This document shows positions 17,563-27,569 of a stretch of 64,000 nucleotides of DNA, one piece after another. Position numbers and translations under genes: made by a program. Source of the DNA: CALJFL01 sp039964455. Lineage in GTDB: Bacteria > Pseudomonadota > Gammaproteobacteria > Pseudomonadales > Halieaceae. Numbering within the stretch: position 1 is the stretch's first letter; each line of letters opens with the position of its first letter. Under the pieces are notes generated by a model. That model ran no database searches, was not told the DNA's origin, and saw nothing but the letters and a program-made list of their open reading frames with translations. The DNA is taken from contig JBDVXK010000012.1 in NCBI GenBank assembly GCA_039964455.1, positions 248,001 to 312,000 on the forward strand. The letters are read 5' to 3'.

Positions 17563-18661
17563 TCATAGCCCGCTTTTCAGCGAGGCCTCAATAAACGGGT
17601 CAATCGCACCATCCAGCACCGCCTGGGTGTTGCTGGTCTCCACACCAGTACGTAAATCCTTGATGCGCGATGCATCCAGAACGTAAGAGCGTATCTGGCT
17701 GCCCCAACCGATATCGGCTTTGTTGTCTTCCATTGCTTGTTTTTCTTCGTTGCGCTTGAGGATTTCCATCTCATAGAGCTTGGCGCGCAGCAGCTTCATT
17801 GCATTATCGCGGTTCTGATGCTGGGAGCGCTCGGTCTGGCATTGCACGACGATTCCAGAGGGGTTGTGGGTGAGACGCACCGCTGAATCGGTCTTGTTGA
17901 CGTGCTGGCCACCTGCACCACTGGCTCGATAAGTATCCACCCGCAAATCTGCCGGGTTGATCTCAATCTCGATGTTGTCATCAATCTCTGGCGCAACAAA
18001 TACAGAGGCGAAGGAGGTGTGACGGCGATTGCCGGAGTCAAAGGGAGATTTGCGCACTAGTCTGTGAACCCCGGTCTCGGTTCGCAACCAACCGAAGGCA
18101 TACTCACCTTCAAATTTTATCGTGGCGCTCTTAATGCCGGCTACATCGCCGCCCGACACCTCAATCAGCTCAGTCTTGAAATCGTGGGACTCGCCCCAGC
18201 GCAGGTACATGCGCAACATCATCTCGGCCCAATCCTGGGCTTCGGTGCCGCCGGATCCGGACTGGATATCAAGAAAGGCATTGTTGGCGTCCATCTCGCC
18301 GTCAAACATACGACGAAATTCCAGCTGTTCCAGCTGGGACACAAGAGCATCGATCTCGGCCTGCAGCTCGGCAACGGTGGCTTCATCATCCTCTGCGGCG
18401 GCCATCTCCAGCAAGTCACCCGCATCTGAGGCACCAACCGTCAGGGCTTCAATGGTATGGACTATAGCTTCGAGGGAAGCGCGTTCGCGGCCCAATTCCT
18501 GAGCCCGACCCGGGTCTTCCCAAACGCTGGGCTGGGCGAGCTCCAGCTCTACCTCGGCGAGGCGGTCCTTGCGATTGGCGAAGTCAAAGATACCCCCTAA
18601 GCACGTCGGTACGCGCGGCAATATCTTTGAGAGTTTGTACCAGCGGGTTGATCTCTAGCAT
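17563..18661 (-). CDS. prfB: Peptide chain release factor 2, programmed +1 frameshift
   Basis: RF2 recognises UGA and UAA. The true ATG is at 18659-18661; codons 1-25 (MLEINPLVQ...DVLRGYL) end in an in-frame TGA as codon 26 at 18584-18586, and reading continues +1 as ...YL-DFANRKD. The joined protein is 365 residues, the same as E. coli RF2. GGQ (SGAGGQHVNK) is the peptidyl-hydrolysis motif and SPF (KSPFDSG) the stop-codon reader. The coordinates span both frames; a caller that misses the shift would begin wrongly at 18621. It lies upstream of lysS. Confidence 0.97.
18583..18600 (-). promoter_or_regulatory. prfB autoregulatory +1 frameshift site
   Basis: Minus strand reads AGGGGGTATCTTTGAC: a Shine-Dalgarno-like AGGGGG three bases before the slippery CTT, then UGA and C. 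When RF2 is scarce, the ribosome shifts from CUU to UUU and makes full-length RF2. This is the canonical element at the canonical codon (26). Confidence 0.96.
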
Positions 18662-18754
18662 CGTTCTGCCAATCCTGTGAAAAGCCGCGCATTCTAACGC
18701 AGGCGAGAGCTACTGGGAATGCAGGCCAAGTGGCAATAATTGCGACAGGGCAAG

Positions 18755-20503
18755 CTACTCTTGCGGAATCGACAGGTGTTCTATCACCAATTGCAGTGAA
18801 CGCTGGCCGCGAAACTCATTAACATCCAGCCGGTAGACTGCCGCCACCCTATCCTGATCAGGGTTTGGCCACAGATCCAGATCAACATTGAAAGCGATGG
18901 CATCAACCAGCTCCCCGGTACCGGGTAACGCCAGCACCAGTTTCAGATGCTTCTCCGCTACCAGCCGCTGCTGTACCACGTTAAAACAACCATCAAAGAC
19001 AGGCTCGGGGAAATGCTGCCCCCAGGGACCGGCAAATCGCAGGGAACTGGCCAACTCAAGATTGAAGTCATCCGCCTGTAACTCACCGTCAGAATCGATC
19101 ACCGCCTGCAAGCTCACATCTTCGGCATGACGCGCGACTTCGTCGACAAAAGCAGACGCGAACGCCTCGTAGGAATTGCGCTCCAGACTCAATCCGGCGG
19201 CCATCGCGTGGCCACCAAACTTACTGACCAGGCCAGGGTGTCGCGTGGCCACGGCATCGAGAATGTCACGAATATGGATACCCGGTATTGAACGCGCCGA
19301 GCCCTTTATCTCGCCATCGTCTGCATCGGCAAAGGCTATTGTGGGGCGGTGCAGGCGGTCCTTGATACGAGACGCCAGTATGCCTACCACACCCTGATGC
19401 CAGCCGGGCTCGTACAGGGTGATTCCCACGGGCGGCTCCTCACCCTCGGCCAACTGTAAGCCATCCAGAAGCGCCAGCGCCTCTTCCTGCATGCCCTGCT
19501 CAATGACCCGCCTGTCCTGGTTAAACTGATGCAGCTGGTTTGCCAATGGTCGCGCACTGAGAGCGTCATCACTCAAAAGACACTCTATGCCCACCGACAT
19601 ATCATCGAGCCGACCCGCCGCGTTAAGTCGCGGGCCCACGGCAAAACCGAGGTCAGATGCGACCAGTGTTTCCTGGCTGCGCCCTGCAACCTCCAGCAAA
19701 GCCTGTATACCCGGCCGGGCCTGCCCTGCCCTGATGCGCTGTAATCCGCCTGCCACCAGAATGCGATTATTTCGATCCAGCGATACCACATCAGCCACAG
19801 TGCCTAGGGCTACCAGGTCCAGATACTGGGCGAGATTGGGCTCGGTTACAGACCTGGCCTTAAACCAGTCGCGCTGGCGCAGCTGGGCGCGCAGCGCCAA
19901 CATGATGTAAAAAATGACCCCCACCCCGGCCAGGTTTTTGCTGGCAAAATCGCAACCGGGTTGATTCGGATTGACGATCACCTCCGCCGAAGGCAAGGTC
20001 CGCCCTGCCAGGTGGTGATCAGTCACAAGGGTCTTTATGCCCGCGGCCGACGCGGCCTCGACACCTTCAATACTGGAGATACCATTATCGACGGTAATAA
20101 TCAGATCGGGCTTGTCACGGGCAGCCAGTGACACAATCTCTGGCGTGAGCCCATAGCCGTATTCAAACCGGTTGGGTACGAGATATCCCACCTCGGCAGC
20201 GCCCATGGCCCGTAAGGCGCTGACAACCAGCGCGGTACTGGTTGCGCCATCGGCATCGAAATCACCAACGATGGTAATTTTCTGCTGCGCTGCCAGCGCA
20301 TCTGCCAGCAAGGTGGCCGCCTCACCGGCGTTGAGTAGGGAATCGGGTGGTAGCAGCTGCCCCAAACCAAGGTCCAGCTCATCGCTACGGGTGATGCCGC
20401 GGCCACGGTAAATGCGGGTTAATAACGGATGCAAGCCGGCATCAGACAAAGCGCCGGTATCGCTATCCGGGGCTATCTCGCGCCTGCGTATGACTTTATC
20501 CAA
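18755..20503 (-). CDS. recJ: Single-stranded-DNA-specific exonuclease RecJ
   Basis: 582 residues; 5'-3' exonuclease of recombination and mismatch repair. DHH-family motifs are present: FDADGATSTA (motif I, about 80-90), TVDNGISS (motif II), TDHHLAG (motif III, DHH) and the DHHA1 motif SKFGGHAMAAGLSL near 425. The C-terminal OB domain closes the protein. It lies 7 bp downstream of thrC. Confidence 0.96.
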   Translation of the reverse strand: MDKVIRRREIAPDSDTGALSDAGLHPLLTRIYRGRGITRSDELDLGLGQLLPPDSLLNAGEAATLLADALAAQQKITIVGDFDADGATSTALVVSALRAMGAAEVGYLVPNRFEYGYGLTPEIVSLAARDKPDLIITVDNGISSIEGVEAASAAGIKTLVTDHHLAGRTLPSAEVIVNPNQPGCDFASKNLAGVGVIFYIMLALRAQLRQRDWFKARSVTEPNLAQYLDLVALGTVADVVSLDRNNRILVAGGLQRIRAGQARPGIQALLEVAGRSQETLVASDLGFAVGPRLNAAGRLDDMSVGIECLLSDDALSARPLANQLHQFNQDRRVIEQGMQEEALALLDGLQLAEGEEPPVGITLYEPGWHQGVVGILASRIKDRLHRPTIAFADADDGEIKGSARSIPGIHIRDILDAVATRHPGLVSKFGGHAMAAGLSLERNSYEAFASAFVDEVARHAEDVSLQAVIDSDGELQADDFNLELASSLRFAGPWGQHFPEPVFDGCFNVVQQRLVAEKHLKLVLALPGTGELVDAIAFNVDLDLWPNPDQDRVAAVYRLDVNEFRGQRSLQLVIEHLSIPQE

Positions 20504-20510
20504 GTTGACT

Positions 20511-21908
20511 TCAGGCGTTGATATGGCCTGCCATGAATTCCTGTACGGCTTTCAGGTCGTTAGGCAGCACCTCGAACCGCTCGGGCCTTTCAAACAGATC
20601 ACTCAGGTGCAGTGGCAAGTCGGGAGTCTGATCCAGTCCGGCACTGCGAACAGCATCGGGAAACTTGGCCGGGTGCGCAGTGGCCAGCGTAATCATCGGT
20701 GTATCACTGGAAAACTCTGCCGACAGAGCGGCCCTCACACCGATAGCGGTATGCGGATCGAGTAAATATTCGCACTCGCGCCAGGTGCTGGCGATCTGCT
20801 CAGTGGTTTCCTCATCAGATACGCACTGGCTACTGAACACAGCTCGCGCTTTGCTCATTGCCTGCTCGGAGAAATTGATGTCACCACTGTCAAACTGGCG
20901 CATCAGGTCGGCGATTGCCCCGCCATCCCGGTCGTAAAGGTCAAACAGCAGCCGCTCGAAATTGCTGGATACCGTGATATCCATGCTGGGCGACAGGCTT
21001 TGTTCCAGCGGTTGGCGACCATAGGTGCTGGTGGTCATCACTCTGTGAAGGACATCATTTCGGTTTGTCGCTATCACCAGGCGCTCTATGGGCAAGCCCA
21101 TCTGGCGCGCCAGGTAGCCAGCAAAGATATCGCCAAAGTTACCGGTGGGAACGGAGAAAGACACAGGCCGCACTGGCGAGCCAAGTGCTACCGCAGCATA
21201 AAAATAGTAGACAATCTGCGCCATAATACGGGCCCAGTTAATCGAATTGACCGCGACCAGGCTGCGATCCTGCGGCAGAAAACTACGATCGCCGAAACTG
21301 GCCTTGACCATGGCCTGACAGTCATCGAAATTACCCTGTACCGCCAGGTTGTGAATGCCAGCGCCATCAACCGTTGTCATCTGGCGGCGCTGTACATCTG
21401 ATACCCGCTGATGCGGATGCAAAATGAAAATGTCGATGTTACGGCAGCGTTTGCAGCCCTCGATAGCGGCAGATCCGGTATCACCAGAGGTCGCACCCAT
21501 GATCACCACTTTCTGGTGTTTGCGCTCCAGCACATAGTCCAAAAGCCGACCCAATAGCTGCAGTGCGAAGTCCTTGAACGCCAGGGTTGGACCGTGGAAC
21601 AACTCCATCACCCACTGGTTAGCCGCGATCTGAACCATAGGCGCAACGGCGTTGTGTCGAAACTCTGCATAAGTCTCTTCAATAATCGCCTGCAAATCAT
21701 CTTCCGGGATAGACCCAGCCACAAACGGGCTAATGATGCGCTGTGCTAATTGCGGATAGTCCAGCCCCGCCATGTCGGCAATTTCGCTGGCGCTAAAGCT
21801 GGGCAAGGTCTCGGGCACATAGAGCCCGCCATCTGACGCAAGGCCAGTCAGTAAAACTTGTTCGAAATCGAGAGCGGGCGCATCGCCCCGGGTGCTGATG
21901 TATTTCAC
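20511..21908 (-). CDS. thrC: Threonine synthase
   Basis: 465 residues; a PLP enzyme turning O-phosphohomoserine into threonine. The PLP lysine is in PTLAFKDFALQ (about residue 113) and the phosphate cup in GATSGDTGSAA. The gene starts 13 bp after hom, so the two are co-transcribed. thrB is not next to them. Confidence 0.97.
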   Translation of the reverse strand: MKYISTRGDAPALDFEQVLLTGLASDGGLYVPETLPSFSASEIADMAGLDYPQLAQRIISPFVAGSIPEDDLQAIIEETYAEFRHNAVAPMVQIAANQWVMELFHGPTLAFKDFALQLLGRLLDYVLERKHQKVVIMGATSGDTGSAAIEGCKRCRNIDIFILHPHQRVSDVQRRQMTTVDGAGIHNLAVQGNFDDCQAMVKASFGDRSFLPQDRSLVAVNSINWARIMAQIVYYFYAAVALGSPVRPVSFSVPTGNFGDIFAGYLARQMGLPIERLVIATNRNDVLHRVMTTSTYGRQPLEQSLSPSMDITVSSNFERLLFDLYDRDGGAIADLMRQFDSGDINFSEQAMSKARAVFSSQCVSDEETTEQIASTWRECEYLLDPHTAIGVRAALSAEFSSDTPMITLATAHPAKFPDAVRSAGLDQTPDLPLHLSDLFERPERFEVLPNDLKAVQEFMAGHINA

Positions 21909-21921
21909 GATGTACTACCTG

Positions 21922-23232
21922 CTATCCGTCCAGCGTCTCCACCCGAATCCGGGTGATACTACCGTTAATTGTGGGTAAGGCCTCGATGGCTTGCACGGCT
22001 ACCTCCAGGTCGCACTGGGCCGCAACATTTGTCACAACAATCACCGGCACCCTATCCTGGCCGGCAACTGGTGCCTTCTGACTAAGTGCCTCAATGCTAA
22101 TGCCCTGCTCTCCAAAAAGACTGGCAACCTGAGACATAACGCCCGGCTTGTCTTCTGCCTCAAGCCGCAGATACCAGGCCGTTGCCACGTCGGTAATCGG
22201 CACAATCGGCAGCTTTTTGATACTGTCATTGGCAGCGCCCAGTGCCGGCACTCGGCAAACCTGGCCAACACTAAGCTCACGGGCCAAATCGACCAGATCC
22301 GCAATCACCGCCGAGGCGGTTGGCTCCGCACCGGCGCCGGCGCCGTAATACAGCGTTGGGCCAACCGCGTCGCCCTCGACCAGCACTGCATTTTTTACCC
22401 CATCTACATTCGCCAGCAAACGCTGCTCTGGTATCAGGGTAGGATGCACGCGAAGCTCTACACCCTGATCGGTCTGCTTTGCCACACCCAGGTGTTTGAT
22501 CCGGTACCCCAACTCTTCCGCATGTTCGACATCCTGACGAGTGATGCCGGTAATGCCTTCTGCATAGACCGCCTCAAACTCCAGCGGGATACCGAAGGCA
22601 AGAGAAGCGAGAATAACCAGCTTGTGAGCCGCATCAATACCTTCAACATCGAAGGTCGGGTCCGCTTCTGCATAACCCAGCGCCTGGGCCTCGGCCAACA
22701 CATCGGCAAAGTCACGACCCTTGTCACGCATTTCTGTAAGGATAAAGTTACCAGTGCCGTTAATGATGCCCGCCAGCCACTCAATCCTATTGCCCGCCAG
22801 GCCTTCGCGCAGCGCCTTGATAATGGGTATGCCGCCGGCGACAGCAGCCTCGTAGCGAACCGCAACCCCATGCTCGGCGGCCAACGCAAAAATTTCATTG
22901 CCAAACTCGGCGATCAAGGCCTTGTTGGCGGTAACAATGTGCTTACCATGGCGGATCGCTTCTTCTATCAGCTCACGCGCCACCGTGGTTCCACCAATCA
23001 GCTCTACGACGATATCCACCTCGGGGTCACGAGCCACCTCAAAAATATCGCGGCTCACACGGGTATCACCCACCGGACAGTCTGGGTTGTCTCGCCGTGC
23101 ACCAATATGAACGACGTTGAGCTCACTCTGGGTCCGCGCACTGATCAGTGCGCGATTGCGTTCAAGTACATTGAACGTTCCACTGCCAACCGTACCGAGG
23201 CCGCAAATTCCGATTTTTACTGGTTTCATCAA
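21922..23232 (-). CDS. hom: Homoserine dehydrogenase
   Basis: 436 residues; NAD(P)-dependent reduction of aspartate semialdehyde to homoserine. Rossmann motif GLGTVGSGTFNVL at 11-23, catalytic core NGTGNFILTEM and the KLVILASLAFG helix, and a C-terminal ACT domain (about 350-430, DKPGVMSQVASLF) for threonine feedback. A separate aspartokinase is implied since no kinase domain is fused. Either Met 1 or Met 2 could be the start. Confidence 0.96.
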   Translation of the reverse strand: MMKPVKIGICGLGTVGSGTFNVLERNRALISARTQSELNVVHIGARRDNPDCPVGDTRVSRDIFEVARDPEVDIVVELIGGTTVARELIEEAIRHGKHIVTANKALIAEFGNEIFALAAEHGVAVRYEAAVAGGIPIIKALREGLAGNRIEWLAGIINGTGNFILTEMRDKGRDFADVLAEAQALGYAEADPTFDVEGIDAAHKLVILASLAFGIPLEFEAVYAEGITGITRQDVEHAEELGYRIKHLGVAKQTDQGVELRVHPTLIPEQRLLANVDGVKNAVLVEGDAVGPTLYYGAGAGAEPTASAVIADLVDLARELSVGQVCRVPALGAANDSIKKLPIVPITDVATAWYLRLEAEDKPGVMSQVASLFGEQGISIEALSQKAPVAGQDRVPVIVVTNVAAQCDLEVAVQAIEALPTINGSITRIRVETLDG

Positions 23233-23264
23233 GTTTCCGTCGTTAAGTCTTTCGCTGTTGCTGC

Positions 23265-24452
23265 TTAGCCGTTGCCATCCTGCTTCATCATTCGCTTGAT
23301 ATTGCGAATAGCCTGTCTTGTGCGATGCTCGTTCTCGATCAGGCCGAAACGCACATAGCCCTCGCCGTACTCACCAAAACCAACACCGGGTGAAACAGCA
23401 ACCTTGGCCTCTTCCAGCAGCTTTTTGCTGAACTCCAGGGACCCCATTTCAAAATAGGGTTCCGGGACACGAGCCCAGACGAACATGGTGGCCTTTGGCG
23501 GCTCAACTGGCCAGCCGGCAGCCTTCAAGCCGCTGCATAATACGTCGCGTCGCGACTTGTACATACTGTTGATTTCCTCAACACAGCTCTGGTCGCCTTC
23601 CAGTGCGGCAATGGCGGCCACCTGTATGGGAGTGAACATGCCGTAATCCAGATAAGACTTCATTCGGGCAAGTGCGCCAACCAACTCCTTGTTGCCGCAG
23701 CAAAACCCCACTCGCCAGCCCGGCATATTATAACTCTTGGACATAGAGAAGAATTCCACCGCTACATCGCGCGCACCCTCTACCTGCAAAATTGAGGGGG
23801 CCACATAGCCGTCGTAACAAAGATCTGCATAGGCCAAATCCTGCACCACCCAAATTTCATGCTCGCGGGCGATCGCTACCACCTTCTCGAAGAATTCAAG
23901 CTCCACGCAGTGAGCGGTGGGGTTAGATGGAAAGTTAAGCACCAGCATTTTTGGCTTTGGCCAGGTATTACGTATCGCACTGTCCAACTCTGCAAAGAAA
24001 TCGACATCCTCTCCCATTGGCACATGACGTATATCGGCACCCGAGATCACAAAACCATAGGGGTGAATGGGGTAAGACGGATTGGGCACCAGGATGGCAT
24101 CACCGGGTCCCGTTGTCGCCAGGGCCAAATGAGCCAGGCCCTCTTTGGAGCCCAGGGTAACGATGGCCTCGGAGGCCGGATCCAGAGTGACATCGTAGCG
24201 CTTCTGGTACCAGTCGCAGATTGCCTTCCGCAGCCGCGGTATACCTTTGGACTGGGAATAGCGATGGGTGTCGCCACGTTGGGCGGTCTCTACCAATTTA
24301 TCAACGATATGTGGCGGCGTGGGCTGATCGGGATTGCCCATCCCAAAATCAATAATATCCTCCCCTGCGGCACGCGCTTGCTGCTTGAGCTCGCCGATGA
24401 TGTTGAACACATAGGGGGGGAGGCGCTGAATGCGCTGAAACTGTTGGTCCAC
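23265..24452 (-). CDS. alaC: Alanine/glutamate-pyruvate aminotransferase, AlaC type
   Basis: 395 residues, fold-type I PLP aminotransferase. The N-terminus (RIQRLPPYVFNI, then IDFGMGNPDQPTPPHI) is characteristic of AlaC. The PLP lysine is in SMSKSYNMPGWRVGF (about 236) and the carboxylate-binding Arg near the C-terminus in YVRFGLIENE. It makes alanine from pyruvate and glutamate. It precedes hom by 32 bp on the same strand, as in pseudomonads. Confidence 0.9.
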   Translation of the reverse strand: MDQQFQRIQRLPPYVFNIIGELKQQARAAGEDIIDFGMGNPDQPTPPHIVDKLVETAQRGDTHRYSQSKGIPRLRKAICDWYQKRYDVTLDPASEAIVTLGSKEGLAHLALATTGPGDAILVPNPSYPIHPYGFVISGADIRHVPMGEDVDFFAELDSAIRNTWPKPKMLVLNFPSNPTAHCVELEFFEKVVAIAREHEIWVVQDLAYADLCYDGYVAPSILQVEGARDVAVEFFSMSKSYNMPGWRVGFCCGNKELVGALARMKSYLDYGMFTPIQVAAIAALEGDQSCVEEINSMYKSRRDVLCSGLKAAGWPVEPPKATMFVWARVPEPYFEMGSLEFSKKLLEEAKVAVSPGVGFGEYGEGYVRFGLIENEHRTRQAIRNIKRMMKQDGNG

Positions 24453-24570
24453 GTCACTAAATCCGAGTCATTGCCGACAGGCGGCAGGATGGCAAAAAAG
24501 GGGGGAAAACAGTACTGAGTCAGCCCCACGCTGTCAACGCAACGGGGGCCGTATCGGGATTATTGACGAA

Positions 24571-25314
24571 CTACTTAAGGCCCAGAGTAGCGATAAGATC
24601 ATCCGCAGACTGGTAGCCCGGAATCATCTGGCCAGACTCGGTAATGATTGCAGGTGTTCCGCGCACGCCGAGCTTACCGCCCAGCTCATATTGGGCCGCC
24701 ACAGGGTTCTCCTCGCAGACATTATCCGGCACATCTTCGCGATTTTTCAGCCGGGTTAATGTGTCTTGCGGATCCTCTGCACACCAGGCGCTGGCCAACT
24801 GACGATAGCTTTCTGACCCAACGCCGGAGCGTGGGTAAGCCAGGTAACGCACCTCAATGCCACGCTTGTTTAACTCCGGGACCTCCTTGTGGAGTTTCTG
24901 GCAGTAGAAGCAGGAACTGTCAGTGAAAATCGTCACATGCGCACGGGTTTCACCTTCCGGCGAGAAGACAATCATCTCGGCTTCGTCGACAGCCTCAATC
25001 TGGGCCAAACGCTCTCCATCGCGGCTGCGCTCGGTGACGTTGACCAATCCGTCAGGCGCCACAGAGTAAAGATCTCCGACAATAAAGTAGCTGCCAGAGG
25101 CATTGGCGTACACCAGCGGGCCGTTGGCAAACTGCACGGTATAAAGGCCGGGAATCTCGCTACCCGTAACCGACTCAACGGCCAGGTTCATGGTAGGGAT
25201 CGACAGATTCTTGCGCAGCTGCTCTTCTACCGCCTTATCCACGGGGTCGGCGGCCAACGCCATCATACTCAACATACAACCGGCCAACGTGGTGCCGAGA
25301 AATTTCGCTATCAT
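24571..25314 (-). CDS. dsbC: Thiol:disulfide interchange protein DsbC
   Basis: 247 residues; a periplasmic disulfide isomerase. Signal peptide about 1-21 (ending LAADP), N-terminal dimerisation domain (about 24-85), linker helix and a thioredoxin domain with the CxxC pair C135-F-Y-C138. E. coli DsbC has CGYC, so the Phe is a variation. A second Cys pair (WCAEDP and DNVCEEN, about 194 and 211) matches the structural disulfide. Lies between alaC and xerD. Confidence 0.93.
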   Translation of the reverse strand: MIAKFLGTTLAGCMLSMMALAADPVDKAVEEQLRKNLSIPTMNLAVESVTGSEIPGLYTVQFANGPLVYANASGSYFIVGDLYSVAPDGLVNVTERSRDGERLAQIEAVDEAEMIVFSPEGETRAHVTIFTDSSCFYCQKLHKEVPELNKRGIEVRYLAYPRSGVGSESYRQLASAWCAEDPQDTLTRLKNREDVPDNVCEENPVAAQYELGGKLGVRGTPAIITESGQMIPGYQSADDLIATLGLK

Positions 25315-25409
25315 GCCTGGTCCTCTATAGACGGTAATACCGCCTGTTCACTTGAAGTGCCTATGCCGCATTTGGAACAGCATCAGACGGTTTAGTTCCC
25401 GTAAAATCA

Positions 25410-26315
25410 CTAGCCACGCGGATGGTGCTGCGCGTGCAACTCCTGCATGCGCTGCTTGGCCACATGGGTATAAATTTGCGTGGTGGTCAGGTCGCTGTGA
25501 CCCAGCAACATTTGTACGACCCTGAGGTCGGCACCATGGTTTAACAAATGCGTGGCAAATGCATGCCGCAAGGTATGTGGCGACAAGTCTTTTTTGATCT
25601 GCGCACGCTCGGCGTAGATTTTAATACGATACCAGAACGTCTGGCGAGTCATCTGTGTGCCACGACGGCTGGGAAATACAACATCCGAAGGAATGCCTTT
25701 TAACAGTTCAACTCGCGGGCCTGCCAAATACCGCTGCAACCAACTCAGTGCTTCCTCACCCATGGGTACCAGGCGCTCCTTACTGCCCTTTCCAAAGACA
25801 CGAACCACACCCTGATTAACGCTCACCTGCGACAACTGCAGGCTGGTCAGCTCCGTGACGCGCAAGCCACAGGCATACAGCAATTCCAGCATACTGCGAT
25901 CCCTGAATTCCAGAGGTATATCCAGGTCAGGCATCTCCAGCAATCGATCGACATCATCCTCTGAAAGCGACTTGGGTAGGGGCCTGCCCAGCTTCGGGCT
26001 GTCTATATCCAGAGTGGGATCGATAGTGATGCGACTCTCGCGCAGCAGGAAGTGGTAAAAACCACGTGCACAAGACAAAAAACGTGCGGTTGAGCGTTGG
26101 CTCTGCCCCTGCTTCAGGCGAGACCCCAGATACGCTTGTAAGTCCGCCCGATCGGCACGCACCAGCGTTGAGTCACGACTGGTCATCAGCCAGTCATTGT
26201 ATTGGCGCAAATCGCGCCGGTAGGAACTCAGGGTATTGTCGGCCAACCCCTTCTCCATCCACATGGCGTCGATGTAGCGCTCTATCTCGGGATGTTCACT
26301 AACGCTTGAGGCCAT
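25410..26315 (-). CDS. xerD: Site-specific tyrosine recombinase XerD
   Basis: 301 residues; with XerC it resolves chromosome dimers at dif. The N-terminal SAM-like domain (about 10-95) and the catalytic domain are complete: Arg in ACGLRVTEL, Lys in GKGSKERLVP, HTLRHAFATHLL, HSDLTT and the nucleophile Tyr in TQIYTHV. Context with dsbC identifies it as XerD rather than XerC. Confidence 0.96.
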   Translation of the reverse strand: MASSVSEHPEIERYIDAMWMEKGLADNTLSSYRRDLRQYNDWLMTSRDSTLVRADRADLQAYLGSRLKQGQSQRSTARFLSCARGFYHFLLRESRITIDPTLDIDSPKLGRPLPKSLSEDDVDRLLEMPDLDIPLEFRDRSMLELLYACGLRVTELTSLQLSQVSVNQGVVRVFGKGSKERLVPMGEEALSWLQRYLAGPRVELLKGIPSDVVFPSRRGTQMTRQTFWYRIKIYAERAQIKKDLSPHTLRHAFATHLLNHGADLRVVQMLLGHSDLTTTQIYTHVAKQRMQELHAQHHPRG

Positions 26316-26342
26316 GGAAAACCACTATACAGAATCTACGGA

Positions 26343-26373
26343 CACAAAAAAGCGGCCTACAGGCCGCTTTAAA
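26343..26373 (-). terminator. Intrinsic terminator after rplS
   Basis: Minus strand: AAAGCGGCC-TGT-AGGCCGCTTTTTT, a 9-bp stem with triloop and U tract, 20 bp after the rplS stop. It ends the rpsP-rimM-trmD-rplS operon. Confidence 0.93.
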
Positions 26374-26391
26374 GAGTGCTGTGCAACCAGC

Positions 26392-26748
26392 TTAGTTGGA
26401 CAGCTTTTCCTTGATGCGTGCAGCACGGCCAGACAGATCACGCAGGTAATACAGCTTCGCCTGGCGTACATCGCCACGGCGCTTAACTTCAATGCTGTCT
26501 ACCAGCTTGCTGTAGGTTTGAAAGGTTCGCTCAACGCCTACACCGTGGGAAATTTTACGCACGGTAAACGCGCTGTTCACACCGCGGCTGCGCTTGCCAA
26601 TAACAACACCTTCGAAGGCCTGCAGACGCTCGCGATTACCTTCCTTCACCTTCACCTGTACAACCACGGTATCACCGGGGCCAAACTCGGGCAGTTCTTT
26701 TTCCATTTGCTCAGCGTCAAGCTGGGCAATAATCTTGTTGGTGCTCAT
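26392..26748 (-). CDS. rplS: 50S ribosomal protein L19
   Basis: 118 residues; L19 sits at the 30S-50S interface. The family signature GDTVVVQVKVKEGNRERLQ (about 24-42) and RSRGVNSAFTVRKIS are present and length is normal. Last gene of the rpsP operon, followed by a strong terminator. Confidence 0.98.
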   Translation of the reverse strand: MSTNKIIAQLDAEQMEKELPEFGPGDTVVVQVKVKEGNRERLQAFEGVVIGKRSRGVNSAFTVRKISHGVGVERTFQTYSKLVDSIEVKRRGDVRQAKLYYLRDLSGRAARIKEKLSN

Positions 26749-26785
26749 GGCGCGCTCCTGTTGTGTTCCATTCGTAGCTTCACAG

Positions 26786-27538
26786 CTAGCGATCTGTTGT
26801 TAATCCGTGTTCGCGGCAATACGCCGCCAACAATTCATCTTCTTCGGGAGACATCTCCCTGTCTGCCAGCAAATCAGGCCGTCGCTCCAGAGTGCGACCC
26901 AGTGCCTGCTGCAGGCGCCAGCGGCGAATCCTTTCGTGATCGCCGCTCAATAATACCGCCGGTACCTTCTCACCCGCATATTCCTCGGGCCTGGTGTAGT
27001 GCGGGCAATCCAGCAAGCCATTAACGTAGGAATCTTCCTGCGCAGATAACTCGTGGCCCAACACCCCGGGCAAATGGCGCGTCACCGCATCGATGACCAC
27101 CATGGCAGCCAATTCGCCGCCACTGAGGACGTAGTCCCCTATCGACAATTCCTCGTCGACTTCAGCAGCTATGAGACGTTCATCTACGCCCTCATAACGG
27201 CCCGCTACCAGCACTAGTGCTGATTCCCCGGCCAGCGCCACGGCCTTGCCGTGGTCAAAACGCTTACCCTGGGGTGACAGGTACACCACTTTAGCGGTGT
27301 CGCCTGCAGCCTCCCTTGCGGCAGCTATCGCCTGCTGCAGAGGATCAATCTTCATCAACATTCCCGGGCCACCGCCATAGGGTCTGTCGTCCACGGTTCG
27401 GTGCTTGTCCACCGTGTAATCGCGAGGATTAAGGTGGTGTAAATTCACCAGCCCCTGCTCAACCGCTCGACCTGTGACACCATGGTCGCTGACGGCGGCG
27501 AACATTTCAGGAAACAGGCTCACCAGTGCAATGTGCAT
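26786..27538 (-). CDS. trmD: tRNA (guanine-37-N1)-methyltransferase
   Basis: 250 residues; SPOUT enzyme making m1G37, which prevents +1 frameshifting. Motifs: ALVSLFPEMF at the N-terminus, PYGGGPGMLM (about 54-63), the SAM knot YEGVDERL and SIGDYVLSGGE, and the catalytic Asp in NGLLDCPHYTRP. In the standard operon between rimM and rplS. Confidence 0.97.
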   Translation of the reverse strand: MHIALVSLFPEMFAAVSDHGVTGRAVEQGLVNLHHLNPRDYTVDKHRTVDDRPYGGGPGMLMKIDPLQQAIAAAREAAGDTAKVVYLSPQGKRFDHGKAVALAGESALVLVAGRYEGVDERLIAAEVDEELSIGDYVLSGGELAAMVVIDAVTRHLPGVLGHELSAQEDSYVNGLLDCPHYTRPEEYAGEKVPAVLLSGDHERIRRWRLQQALGRTLERRPDLLADREMSPEEDELLAAYCREHGLTTDR

Positions 27539-27569
27539 CGAGACCCGCTCCAGCCCTTACGCTCGGTTC

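Noticed and set aside
18563..18621. prfB as a frameshifted pseudogene
   Set aside because: The stop lies at codon 26 with the Shine-Dalgarno-like AGGGGG and CTT-TGA-C context; it is the programmed frameshift and the joined length is 365.
21991..23268. 425-residue open frame on the plus strand opposite hom
   Set aside because: It is the antisense shadow of a clear homoserine dehydrogenase; composition (Gln/His/Asn-rich) is what antisense of this codon use gives, and there is no ribosome-binding site or family motif.
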